Positions 1 to 7,613 of a DNA stretch of 35,097 nt are shown here, piece by piece (position 1 is the stretch's first letter; the number at the start of each line of letters is the position of its first letter). The notes under the pieces are model-generated. The model searched no databases, had not been told where the DNA came from, and was given only the letters and a program-made list of their open reading frames with translations. Source of the DNA: Methanobacteriota archaeon. GTDB taxonomy: Archaea > Thermoplasmatota > Poseidoniia > Poseidoniales > Poseidoniaceae. The translations under genes were made by a program, and so were the position numbers. The DNA is taken from assembly GCA_018701175.1 (NCBI GenBank), contig JABIWF010000076.1:1-35097 (forward strand). Direction: 5' to 3'.

Positions 1-2
1 CC

Positions 3-965
3 GGTGTTGTTTCCGCCAGTATTGTTTCCGCCTGAGTTGTTTCCGCCGTTGTTTCCTCCACCGTTTGTTTGGTTCAAGACAGTGAATGTGTCATAGTCCG
101 TATCCAGTTGTGTCCAAGTTTGGTTGGCATCATAATAGCCAAGAACAGTATAGAATCCATACGTTCCTGATTGGGTGAGGGTCGTGTTCCAAATTTCATT
201 GGTATAGTTTGAGTTGCTTGCGATCCAGGACATGTTTCCTGAATCAACGGTGGAGTTTGATGAGTCAAGAATCGAGTAGTCAAGGGTCATGGTCATGTTG
301 GCAAGTCCACATTGAACGCTCATGATACCGGTGAAGGTGTCGTTCACATAGTAATACGACGAATACGAGTAGGCGTAGAGCGAAGCGTATGCCGCATCGT
401 TACCACAGCCAGTGTTGTTTCCGCCACCGGTGCCGCCATCTGTGTCTTCGGTTGCATCGCGGCATCCGTCTCCATCAGCGTCGGTCGTGTTTGATGAAAA
501 CCAACCAAGGTCACCAAGCATACATGAGTCATCGAGATCCAATACTCCGTCATTGTCATCATCCAAATCTTCAGACGAGTCTTGGCAACCATCAGAATCG
601 TAATCGGTCGTGTTTGAAGAAATCCAACCAAGGTTACCGAGCATACATGAGTCGTAGGCATCAACTAGTCCGTCGTTATCGTCGTCCATGTCTTCAGTCG
701 AGTTGTCTTGGCAACCGTCACCGTCATGGTCAGTCATGTACGAAGAGGTCCAGTTTGTAGTTCCGTTTGGACAGTCGTCATTGGTATCGTATATTCCATC
801 ACCGTCTGTATCAGTGGTGTTGTTCGAAGACATGACTATGCTTGGTGAATCAAGTTCTGTGGCACGTTCTCCGCCTGGGATTTGGTTCAAGTGGCCTGTG
901 AAGGCTTGTCCCAGTAAAAGGAGCATGAAGAGAAGCGAAACTGCGGAAGCAGGCTTGTGTTGCAT
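3..965 (-). CDS. Secreted calcium-binding (thrombospondin type 3-like) repeat protein, C-terminus cut by window edge
   Basis: The minus frame is open from an ATG at 965 to the left edge, giving 321 residues without a stop, so the C-terminus is missing. Residues 1-22 form a signal peptide (MQHKPASAVSLLFMLLLLGQ). Residues 51-175 hold three Asp-rich repeats of about 41 residues with DxDGDG and DDDNDGxxDxxDSC cores and a conserved LGWxSSNTTD segment; paired Cys recur in each unit. This is the thrombospondin type 3 pattern, which binds Ca2+ in known proteins. Residues 205-298 look like a beta-rich extracellular domain rich in N-glycosylation sequons (NxT/S). The visible end is a Gly/Asn linker (GGNN repeats, residues 302-321), which usually precedes another domain or anchor. 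Probable role: cell-surface or exported structural/adhesion protein; the exact function is unknown. Confidence 0.85.
   Translation of the reverse strand, partial: MQHKPASAVSLLFMLLLLGQAFTGHLNQIPGGERATELDSPSIVMSSNNTTDTDGDGIYDTNDDCPNGTTNWTSSYMTDHDGDGCQDNSTEDMDDDNDGLVDAYDSCMLGNLGWISSNTTDYDSDGCQDSSEDLDDDNDGVLDLDDSCMLGDLGWFSSNTTDADGDGCRDATEDTDGGTGGGNNTGCGNDAAYASLYAYSYSSYYYVNDTFTGIMSVQCGLANMTMTLDYSILDSSNSTVDSGNMSWIASNSNYTNEIWNTTLTQSGTYGFYTVLGYYDANQTWTQLDTDYDTFTVLNQTNGGGNNGGNNSGGNNTGGNNT
470..840 (-). repeat. Three tandem Asp-rich coding repeats (about 123 bp unit)
   Basis: Within the secreted protein the same coding block recurs at about 481, 604 and 730 on the plus coordinates, a 123-126 base period (41-42 residues). 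The two downstream copies are nearly identical in protein sequence (DDDNDG, DSCMLG, LGW, SSNTTD). The N-terminal copy is more divergent (DDCPNGTTNW). This suggests internal duplication of a Ca2+-binding unit. Confidence 0.7.
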
Positions 966-1005
966 GCTACCGCTACACCCTTACGACTTAAATGGGTACG
1001 GGTGG

Positions 1006-1018
1006 TTTATATTTTTAA
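1006..1018 (-). promoter_or_regulatory. Probable TATA box of the secreted repeat protein
   Basis: The minus strand reads TTAAAAATATAAA, a good archaeal TATA element, centred about 47 bases upstream of the ATG at 965. A start of transcription about 25 bases downstream would leave a leader of roughly 20 bases. The remaining spacer up to the radical SAM stop codon (966-1071) also has an AT-rich block near 1036-1046 but no gene. Confidence 0.5.
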
Positions 1019-1071
1019 CAAGTCTATTCGTAGCGAATATATATTCATTCATTTCGGGTAAAAGGGTGTTT

Positions 1072-2847
1072 TCATTCGAAGTAAAGAGAATAATCCTCGC
1101 TCCAATCGATGGACGTCGCCTTGAACCAATCTTTGGCAGAATCATACGCTTCTTGCCCCGGATTCTTTCTTTTACGCTTGGCCCGCTGGGAAATGAGTTT
1201 CCAAGCTGTTTTCTCACCTATGCCTGGAATCGCTTCTAACTGCTTTTGAGAGACTTTTTCAGCCTGAAGACCAGTTTCAACTCCAGTAATCGAACGTGCA
1301 CCGTGTCCAGTGACGATGACGGAGGATTGAGTTTCGAGTGGAATGTGGTATTCTACACCAATAAGGATCGGGTAAGCACCGATTTGCCTGCCAAAAGTGA
1401 TGCCCGCTTTACCTCTACACGACTCCGCAGTATGCGCTTCATCAAGGTGTGCAGTGAGCCGTGTTCGTCCGTCATGCGTCTCCCAATGCACATCGGATAA
1501 TTCTTCACCCATAGGGAATAATTCTTCGAGGAGAGGGCCATCAATGGTATCTCGTACATTGTTTTTGAACGTATTGAACGCTTTTTGCGGGATGTCTTGG
1601 AATCCTTCGCCTTCTACCTGCCGAATGTTGATTCGGCGCAATAACAGGCCTTCACGGCGGATTTCGTGCAGTAAATCAAGATTCATTTGGTAACTTGCTT
1701 CAGTTTCACCGTTTAAGCCAGCAATGAAATTGAGTCCAGGTAGTAACTTTGGCAAACCTCTTTCTCCGCGAACTGAGCCGTGTTTGTTGATGAGTCGTAT
1801 CGCTGATTTGAGTTGTGCAGGGTCGCAGTTGAGCCAATTTGCCTCATGAACTGAAGGGTCTGCCGATTCAAGGCCAAACGAGAGTACAGCGCCATCAGAC
1901 AGCGTTTCCACGAGAGTTTTGGTAATCGCTTCTGATTCTTCGAGGTTTTCAGCGATGATGGAAGGATTCCCATTATCGGTGTGAAGGATTCCTAATCGGT
2001 CATCATCGCGTAAACCGTGCAACAACTTGGCAATCGGCTCAGGGTTTGGGACTGGATATTCCATTTCTTTAACCCCGTCTGCCATATAGGTGTAGGTATC
2101 GGTCATGCCTCCAAGTCGAACATGTTCGACGCCAACATCGTGCGCTCGACGTACTTCTTCGATGATATCCTCAGGTGTCCGCCATATCGGTATGCCCTTT
2201 TTTGGTTCGATACAGAATTTACATCCACGTTTGTAACGTACGCATCCTTGGTACACTTCCACTTCGTAAGTGAGTGGTCCTTTCTTATCTTCAGTGCCGA
2301 GGTCTGGGTGCGTGGTGACTGCTTTACTTGCTGCTCCAGCCTGGGCCCAATTTGTCCATTGCTCGGCATTTCTTCGGGTATGCTTCCATTCCCCGGTGTT
2401 GAGATACGTGTGCAGTGTAGCATCCGTGTCCTGAACGGCCAAAAACAGATTCTTCCGGAGCGGTGTCCAACCTTGTTGCCTCCAACCACGGATCGCCCAT
2501 CCTCCGAAGAGTGCAGGAATCCCATGCGGGAGATCGCGAATCAGGTTACGGGTTTCCTTTAGCGACAATGGAGTTCCACGAAGGTAACGGCCAGGGACCA
2601 CAGCGCCAGCAATGCAAGCAAACCCTTCAAGAGTTGAAAGTCGGTTTCTTGCCCAATCTTCGCCGTTGCTGCGAATTAGGTCTCTCCACTGATCGATGGT
2701 GAGATAATCGTAGTCGATATTTGCTTCCTCGAGCACTCCGCAAAGGTAGCGAATGTGGAACCCGACGTAGGGTGGAACTCCAAATGCAGCAGGTTCGTCT
2801 TCATAGCCGTCAAGAATCAACCATTTGGGTGAATGTTGTTCGACCAT
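1072..2847 (-). CDS. Radical SAM enzyme with C-terminal helix-hairpin-helix (COG1031-like)
   Basis: The 591-residue protein begins LILDGYEDEPAAFGVPPY near its N-terminus. It carries a cysteine cluster GCVRYKRGCKFCIEP at residues 201-215 (C202, C209, C212), which should bind the [4Fe-4S] cluster that cleaves S-adenosylmethionine. The spacing is C-x6-C-x2-C rather than the common C-x3-C-x2-C. A helix-hairpin-helix (PGIGEKTAWKL, about 541-551) and a basic segment at the C-terminus suggest nucleic-acid contact. This architecture matches the archaeal COG1031 family, whose reaction is not established; an RNA modification role is only inferred. The frame also opens from a TTG at 2877 that overlaps the stop of the upstream gene. 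The ATG at 2847 was preferred because it leaves the usual short N-terminus before LILDGY. It lies downstream of the Csl4-RRM gene in the same direction. Confidence 0.85.
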   Translation of the reverse strand: MVEQHSPKWLILDGYEDEPAAFGVPPYVGFHIRYLCGVLEEANIDYDYLTIDQWRDLIRSNGEDWARNRLSTLEGFACIAGAVVPGRYLRGTPLSLKETRNLIRDLPHGIPALFGGWAIRGWRQQGWTPLRKNLFLAVQDTDATLHTYLNTGEWKHTRRNAEQWTNWAQAGAASKAVTTHPDLGTEDKKGPLTYEVEVYQGCVRYKRGCKFCIEPKKGIPIWRTPEDIIEEVRRAHDVGVEHVRLGGMTDTYTYMADGVKEMEYPVPNPEPIAKLLHGLRDDDRLGILHTDNGNPSIIAENLEESEAITKTLVETLSDGAVLSFGLESADPSVHEANWLNCDPAQLKSAIRLINKHGSVRGERGLPKLLPGLNFIAGLNGETEASYQMNLDLLHEIRREGLLLRRINIRQVEGEGFQDIPQKAFNTFKNNVRDTIDGPLLEELFPMGEELSDVHWETHDGRTRLTAHLDEAHTAESCRGKAGITFGRQIGAYPILIGVEYHIPLETQSSVIVTGHGARSITGVETGLQAEKVSQKQLEAIPGIGEKTAWKLISQRAKRKRKNPGQEAYDSAKDWFKATSIDWSEDYSLYFE

Positions 2848-2873
2848 GATGGCTAACCTCGAGTCGGTTGCCT

Positions 2874-4367
2874 TCAATCCTTCTTCTCGCGTCGACGTCG
2901 AGGGCGCTTCTTTGAATCCTCTTCCTCTTCACGAAGTGCTTGAATTTCACGGGATGATTTCCCGCCAGAGTTGTCAGAACCACGCTTATCACGGTTGTTG
3001 CCGCCTTTCTTCCCGCCTTGCGACACATCAACCTTGATGCGTCGACCGAGCAATTCGGAACCGTTGAGTTTGGAGACGATTTCTTCGCCCTTGTCCATTT
3101 CCTTGATGAAGGCAAAAGCAAATCCCTTTGGTTTTCCGTCACCACTGGTAGCAACAACAAGTCCGTTGACGGTTGCAATGCCATCGAACATGGCTCGTAT
3201 GTTCTCTTCAGTTGCCTTGAATGGGAGATTTCCAATGTAGAGTTTGAGCCCTTCTGGGTCCTTGCGCTTTTCTCGCTTGCCCTTCTTGTCATCGCTGTCT
3301 GCATCTCGCACACCGATTTTTCGGCCGTTGATTTTGTGGCCGTTGAGTTTTTCAGCTGCAGCATCTGCTTGAGATTTTTCAGAGTAAGTGACGAAACCGA
3401 ATCCTCGGTTGACACCGTTATCATCGGTCAGTACAATGCAGTCGGTCATGTCGCCGTGCTCAGCGAACAGAGCACGAAGTTCTTCAGTTCCAACTTCACG
3501 TGGCAAGCCACCGACAAACAAACGGCAACCTGGTGCGTTTCGTGGCCGACGTTCTTTGCCACCGCTTTCGCCTTCGAATCGGAAGTAAGTGCGTTCACGG
3601 CCGTCTTCACGGACATCTGCAGCGATGAAGGTTGCTCGACCAGCAGGTCCCTTGCCAAACATGGCTTCTGCAGCAGCGCCCCAGCGCTTGCCGGAGTTGT
3701 TGAGTGAACTTGCTCCTTGCTCTACCTCAGCCCAGCCTGCGCCGTAGTTGTCTGCAAGGGCTCGATAAGATTGGTAATTGCATGTTGGGCATCGGACGTT
3801 CCAGTCGCCGTCAAGATCAGCAGACAATACGTCACCGCATGATGGGCAGATTGCATGGAGTACGCCGCAGTCATCACGGTCTCGGAAACTGATGCGTAGA
3901 ACAGGAGATGTTTCTTTGACTTCTGCTCGACAGACATCTCGTCGTCGTACAGCGTCAGAAGTTTGGTGCATGTATCGGTCGACAATCCCCGTAACGTGGA
4001 ATTGACCGTAGAGGTGTTCAGGCAGGACGCTACCAGGCTTGCCTTCGATGCAAATAACTTGAGCCTCTCCGTTTTTTTCGTTGAGTTTGACAATTTCACA
4101 AAGCACGGTATCACCGACTTCTGGTGTGACAATTTCCTTCTGAGCGGCAACGATTGCGATGCCATCTTGAATTGAAAACATGCCAGTTGCGGTTGCTAAA
4201 ATCGATCCATTGACTTCAATGGTTCCATCTCCAGCCTCGCATTCTGATGAGGTTGATACTTGTGTTCCGGGGGTGACGAGGCTCGGCGTCATATTTTTCA
4301 TTCCTGTAGCAAACATGGCCTGATGTAGGTCGCATGCTGTTTCGCTTGATTGAACCGGTGTGTTCAC
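2874..4367 (-). CDS. Exosome Csl4-like protein fused to two RRM domains
   Basis: The 497-residue protein has the Csl4 layout at its N-terminus: an N-terminal domain with GDGTIEVNGSILATATG (47-63), an S1-type OB fold (about 85-160), and a zinc ribbon with C174/C177 and C193/C196. In archaea Csl4 caps the RNA exosome and recruits substrate. After a linker (about 205-280) come two RRM domains. RRM1 (281-356) has RNP2 LFVGGL and RNP1 RGFGFVTY; RRM2 (374-447) has RNP2 LYIGNL and RNP1 KGFAFAFI. The C-terminus (450-497) is Gly/Lys/Arg-rich and basic. The frame is uninterrupted, so the fusion is not an assembly join of two reading frames. The start is uncertain: GTG at 4367 is the longest, but ATG at 4301 or 4292 fits the usual Csl4 N-terminus better. 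It lies 35 bases after the METTL5-like gene. Confidence 0.9.
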   Translation of the reverse strand: MNTPVQSSETACDLHQAMFATGMKNMTPSLVTPGTQVSTSSECEAGDGTIEVNGSILATATGMFSIQDGIAIVAAQKEIVTPEVGDTVLCEIVKLNEKNGEAQVICIEGKPGSVLPEHLYGQFHVTGIVDRYMHQTSDAVRRRDVCRAEVKETSPVLRISFRDRDDCGVLHAICPSCGDVLSADLDGDWNVRCPTCNYQSYRALADNYGAGWAEVEQGASSLNNSGKRWGAAAEAMFGKGPAGRATFIAADVREDGRERTYFRFEGESGGKERRPRNAPGCRLFVGGLPREVGTEELRALFAEHGDMTDCIVLTDDNGVNRGFGFVTYSEKSQADAAAEKLNGHKINGRKIGVRDADSDDKKGKREKRKDPEGLKLYIGNLPFKATEENIRAMFDGIATVNGLVVATSGDGKPKGFAFAFIKEMDKGEEIVSKLNGSELLGRRIKVDVSQGGKKGGNNRDKRGSDNSGGKSSREIQALREEEEDSKKRPRRRREKKD

Positions 4368-4402
4368 CCCTTTTCAACCCCTCATACGGAGCGGTCGTGA
4401 CC

Positions 4403-5056
4403 TCAATCCTCTTCCTCGAGTAACTTCGCATCTCCGGGAAGATGAAAGCGCCAACACAGCACAGTGGTAGCAGCCTTGCGCTTTGTGTGGTGCTGGTAGG
4501 TTGGGGGAAGGCGGAAATTCGTTTCCAGCATTGCTTCAGATTCGTAACCGTACTCCCTGCCGAGTGCTTGCAAATGTTTGGATTTTGAACTGTGCAGTAC
4601 ATGGACGACCGGCGCACCGAGCGAAAAGGCGTATTCAAGCAAAGGCCGGTCAGCCTTTGGAGTTTGCACACCCCACGGAGGATTCATCACGACAATGTCC
4701 GGGATTTGGGCGGGTTGTGCAGTTTCTTTGGTCACGTGTTCGTGCACCACTTCGCCGCTACCGATGCAACGTTGGTTCACTTCCTCGGTATTCATTCGTG
4801 CCACTTCCACGACTTCGAGGTCTGCCTCCATCATGGTGACTTGTTCTGCCCCGAGGAGTAAACAACCGCAGCCAAGGACTCCGTTGCCGGCTCCAAGGTC
4901 AAGGACTCTTTTCCCTTCAAGTCCGTCAACCTGGTCGATTCCAAGAAGCCAATACGAAGCGAGGTCACCCTCGGTTGCGTACTGTTCGAGTTCCACGGAT
5001 GTACAAGGGTGCGGTGATAATTTGGACAATTCAATGGCCAAATGCTTGGGACGCAT
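4403..5056 (-). CDS. METTL5-like N6-adenine RNA methyltransferase (COG2263)
   Basis: This 217-residue class I SAM-dependent methyltransferase has LEQYATEGDLASYWL (23-37), the SAM-binding motif I VLDLGAGNGVLG (51-62), an acidic motif II (MEAD, 76-79) and the catalytic NPPWG (125-129), typical of N6-adenine methylation. The order LEQY, VLDLG, NPPWGxQ, DRPLLEYA matches the archaeal/eukaryotic METTL5 family, which methylates an adenine of small-subunit rRNA in eukaryotes. The target here is inferred. The ATG at 5056 is only 4 bases after the zinc-ribbon gene, suggesting co-transcription. The gene precedes the Csl4-RRM protein, giving a small RNA-processing neighbourhood. Confidence 0.85.
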   Translation of the reverse strand: MRPKHLAIELSKLSPHPCTSVELEQYATEGDLASYWLLGIDQVDGLEGKRVLDLGAGNGVLGCGCLLLGAEQVTMMEADLEVVEVARMNTEEVNQRCIGSGEVVHEHVTKETAQPAQIPDIVVMNPPWGVQTPKADRPLLEYAFSLGAPVVHVLHSSKSKHLQALGREYGYESEAMLETNFRLPPTYQHHTKRKAATTVLCWRFHLPGDAKLLEEED

Positions 5057-5060
5057 TCAA

Positions 5061-5273
5061 TCACCAGCGGGGCTGTTGATTGTACTGGTTTTGTTGATAC
5101 TGCTGTTGCTGCTGTTGCGCAAGAGCTTGTGCTTGAAGGCGCATGTAGTGGATCTGTTCAGCCTCATGGCGAAGTCGGGCAAGCAATTGCTCTCCAGGTT
5201 GTTGATTTCCACAAAACCTGCAGAATCGAATGCCATCTTGGTGTTGTTGTCCGCAACTGATACAGAATCCCAT
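5061..5273 (-). CDS. Small double-CxxC zinc-ribbon protein with Gln-rich tail
   Basis: This 70-residue protein starts MGFCISCGQQ and contains two CxxC knuckles (CISC at residues 4-7 and CRFC at 17-20), forming a minimal zinc ribbon of the kind found at the ends of many archaeal proteins. The middle is helical and charged; the C-terminus is a run of Gln, Tyr and Asn (QQQQQQYQQNQYNQQ). The ATG at 5273 was chosen over longer in-frame options because GGAGG lies at 5281-5285, 7 bases upstream, and because longer versions would run into the preceding gene, which ends at 5320. Function is unknown; a role as adaptor or nucleic-acid-associated protein is only a guess. Confidence 0.75.
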   Translation of the reverse strand: MGFCISCGQQHQDGIRFCRFCGNQQPGEQLLARLRHEAEQIHYMRLQAQALAQQQQQQYQQNQYNQQPRW

Positions 5274-5280
5274 GCGCTTG

Positions 5281-5285
5281 CCTCC
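5281..5285 (-). promoter_or_regulatory. Shine-Dalgarno GGAGG setting the start of the zinc-ribbon gene
   Basis: The minus strand reads GGAGG 7 bases upstream of the ATG at 5273, an ideal ribosome-binding site that decides this start over longer in-frame options. Confidence 0.7.
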
Positions 5286-5319
5286 ATACAGTCCTTGAGT
5301 CGAATCAACTTGAACCTTC

Positions 5320-6462
5320 TCATTGCATGGATGCCAATTGCAGGAACACTGGCCATGTTTCGAATCCTTCTGCAGTTGCTCTTTCGTTGAGGTTTTCCCA
5401 CCGAGGGTCATCCATGATATCGGACGCAGCAACACCAGCGGCTAACAGTCCAGTCACAAGTTCACGGAACTCACGCTCGACTTCAGACATTTCAGGTTCG
5501 GGTTCTGGTTCAGGTTCAACCTCAGGAATGGGTATGCTTGTTGGGGTTTCTTCAACCGAAGTTTCAGCAGGCAGATTCATTTCGACTGGCGTTGGTTCAG
5601 TTTCCGTCACTTGGGTGCCAGGTGGCAGAGGGACAAAGGCGTGTTCGATAATTTCCGGCGACGTTTCAACTTCAGGTTCTGCTGCCGGCAACTCCACGTG
5701 TTCAGTGTCCTCATGCCCCGCATCTTCAGTCATTTCGGTAAGCATGTTGGTTGAGAAATCATCCATCATTTCATCCATGTTCGCTTCGGACTTTTTGGTC
5801 TTCACCGGGGGCGTAACAGGGATGTCTTCGGGAGCAGCTTCTGTTATTTTCACCTTCTTTTGAAGTCGGCCAACACCCAGAACTTCCGCTTGCTGTCGAG
5901 CAAGTTCCGCAGCTTGGCGCCTTGGCAGGCTGACGAAACATTTCCCCGGTACGGAGGTCGGTGGGAAGGGGAGGAAATAGGTCTCAAGGGGTGGCAAGGA
6001 CGGATGACGGAAGCATAGAATCCTCTGCGACTCGAAAGCCCGTTGACTCGGCAAATTCATTGAGAACGGTACTGGAGCAATCTGAATCGAACTGCGTAAC
6101 CACTGTTCGTTGGTGATGAGGTGCTGCATCCATGGCCCCAAATCAGGGCTTGCTAAGTCGACGAATTGAAACGAAGCATATCGAGGGTTGAAGTTTTGCT
6201 TTTCAAGCAAAGGTGCCTCTTGCCGAGGTCGGTGGAATACGGTGAGTACGGGCTGACCATGTTCGACCATATCGCCGTGCAATTCCATGAGTTTGCGCTC
6301 TTTACGAGGGCACATGAGAAGAATGAGCATTCGAGCAGCATTCTCGTCCCAAATTTCTCCCCATCGAGCCTCAGCCTCGTTGGTGAGTTGTCCAAGTGTC
6401 ATGTCTGGAATCATTGCAGTAATACCCATGTCCGCACCAAACCGAGGGTGCGGTCGGGGCAT
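5320..6462 (-). CDS. Acidic protein of unknown function with Pro/Glu-rich linker
   Basis: I do not recognise this 380-residue protein. Residues 1 to about 215 look globular and contain no known catalytic motif (for example DLGPWMQHLITNEQWLRSS and FLPFPPTSVPGKCFVSLP). Residues 215-325 form a low-complexity acidic segment rich in Pro, Glu, Thr and Val, including PEVEPEPEPEPEMSEVE, expected to be disordered. The last 60 residues again look folded (EREFRELVTGLLAAGVAASD, then DDPRWENLNERA) and are weakly reminiscent of small helical protein-interaction domains. There is no signal peptide or membrane segment. It lies between asd and the zinc-ribbon gene with short spacers (20 and 46 bases), so it is probably co-expressed with them. 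The ATG at 6462 is the longest start; an internal ATG at about residue 12 is possible. Confidence 0.7.
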   Translation of the reverse strand: MPRPHPRFGADMGITAMIPDMTLGQLTNEAEARWGEIWDENAARMLILLMCPRKERKLMELHGDMVEHGQPVLTVFHRPRQEAPLLEKQNFNPRYASFQFVDLASPDLGPWMQHLITNEQWLRSSIQIAPVPFSMNLPSQRAFESQRILCFRHPSLPPLETYFLPFPPTSVPGKCFVSLPRRQAAELARQQAEVLGVGRLQKKVKITEAAPEDIPVTPPVKTKKSEANMDEMMDDFSTNMLTEMTEDAGHEDTEHVELPAAEPEVETSPEIIEHAFVPLPPGTQVTETEPTPVEMNLPAETSVEETPTSIPIPEVEPEPEPEPEMSEVEREFRELVTGLLAAGVAASDIMDDPRWENLNERATAEGFETWPVFLQLASMQ

Positions 6463-6482
6463 TTATGCCTACTGATGTTTCG

Positions 6483-7574
6483 TTACGATTCTGAGAATCG
6501 CCCTTCGATAAGCGCGAGTTCAGCAAGCAGAAGTGTTCCACCAGCAGCACCACGAACAGTGTTGTGAGAATACCCTGAGAAGGCGACCGTATTTTTTCCA
6601 ACCAGTTCAATATCGCCAACCACAACAGCCATGCCGGTTTTCAAATCGAGACACGGGTCCGGTTTCGAGGCGAATTGGATACCGTTGGACCACAAATGTT
6701 CGGAGACATCGATATGTTCGACCACATGCAACGGGCGAAGCGGTGCGCTTGGACAAGATTTTGTAATCTGGTCCCAATCATGCGAATGAAACGAATTGGT
6801 AACCGCTTCAATGGAAACAGATTCCGATAGCTCGACCTCGACGAAGACTTGATGACCATCAGTTCGTGAAACCCTCTGGCAGGTAACGTCGACATCAAAT
6901 TCGGCCGGGATAACTCGCTCATGTGCCATTGTACCAAACACATGAAGCAATTCATCTCTCACTTTCTCGGCCTCTCCCGGAATCTCAGGATCGACACGAC
7001 CATCGTTCGCCTCTTGGTTGAAGAGAAGTCTCCAGCCTGCCCCAGAGAGCGCTTGTTCACTCCTCATGGTTACTTTTTGAATGCCGAATTCACGTAACGC
7101 AGCGAGTGGGACGGCCAATGGGATGAGGGTACAATTGGTTCCGCATGCATGGTTTCCCTTGATTGTGCCAAATACTGACAATTGCTCATGATTGATATCG
7201 GGGATGACCAATGGTATTCCTTCTTCAGCACGATGGTGGCTTGCATTGGAAAAAACAGCAATTCCTGCCCGTGTGAGCGAGGACTCGATTTGAGCAGCAA
7301 CATCGCTTGGAAGGCAAGAAAAGGCAACTTCAATGCCAATGTCAAGCATGTCTTGAACGAAGGAAGGGTTGAGTACATCTGCGACACGAAGTTCCGGGAG
7401 AGGAGGGCGTGTCTCCTCAAGACGCCATGGGACATCGCTTAACGGCGTGCCAGCAGTTGACGCACTACCCCCAACCGCCTTCAATTCAAACCAAGGGTGG
7501 TTGCTCAAGCGTTGTTGCATTCGCTGACCGACCAATCCTGATGCCCCAAGAATGACAGAAGGTCTGCGTCGCAT
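6483..7574 (-). CDS. asd: Aspartate-semialdehyde dehydrogenase
   Basis: This 363-residue enzyme reduces aspartyl phosphate to aspartate semialdehyde with NADPH, the branch point to Thr, Met and Lys. The N-terminal dinucleotide-binding loop is GASGLVGQ (10-17). The catalytic Cys is C148 in GTNCTLIPLA and the catalytic His is H241 in RTDGHQVFVEVEL. An Arg-containing substrate loop (TMRSEQALSGAGW) precedes it. The length and the pattern fit the archaeal/fungal type of the family. The ATG at 7574 follows the GT2 gene by 39 bases in the same direction. No other amino-acid biosynthesis gene is adjacent, so the operon is mixed. Confidence 0.9.
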   Translation of the reverse strand: MRRRPSVILGASGLVGQRMQQRLSNHPWFELKAVGGSASTAGTPLSDVPWRLEETRPPLPELRVADVLNPSFVQDMLDIGIEVAFSCLPSDVAAQIESSLTRAGIAVFSNASHHRAEEGIPLVIPDINHEQLSVFGTIKGNHACGTNCTLIPLAVPLAALREFGIQKVTMRSEQALSGAGWRLLFNQEANDGRVDPEIPGEAEKVRDELLHVFGTMAHERVIPAEFDVDVTCQRVSRTDGHQVFVEVELSESVSIEAVTNSFHSHDWDQITKSCPSAPLRPLHVVEHIDVSEHLWSNGIQFASKPDPCLDLKTGMAVVVGDIELVGKNTVAFSGYSHNTVRGAAGGTLLLAELALIEGRFSES

Positions 7575-7613
7575 GTTCTCCCCTCCCTTCCAAATGATTT
7601 GAGTCCTTGTATC

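Noticed and set aside
344-664. Minus-strand 106-codon open frame inside the left-edge region
   Set aside because: It is a frame shadow of the Asp-rich repeat protein (3-965), whose frame gives a signal peptide, Ca2+-binding repeats and sequons.
688-1239. Plus-strand 183-codon open frame
   Set aside because: It spans the antisense of two minus-strand genes and their promoter, and its sequence is low-complexity Ser/Pro typical of an antisense shadow.
5274-5435. Longer N-terminal extension of the small zinc-ribbon protein
   Set aside because: It overlaps the C-terminus of the preceding gene and lacks a ribosome-binding site; GGAGG supports the ATG at 5273.
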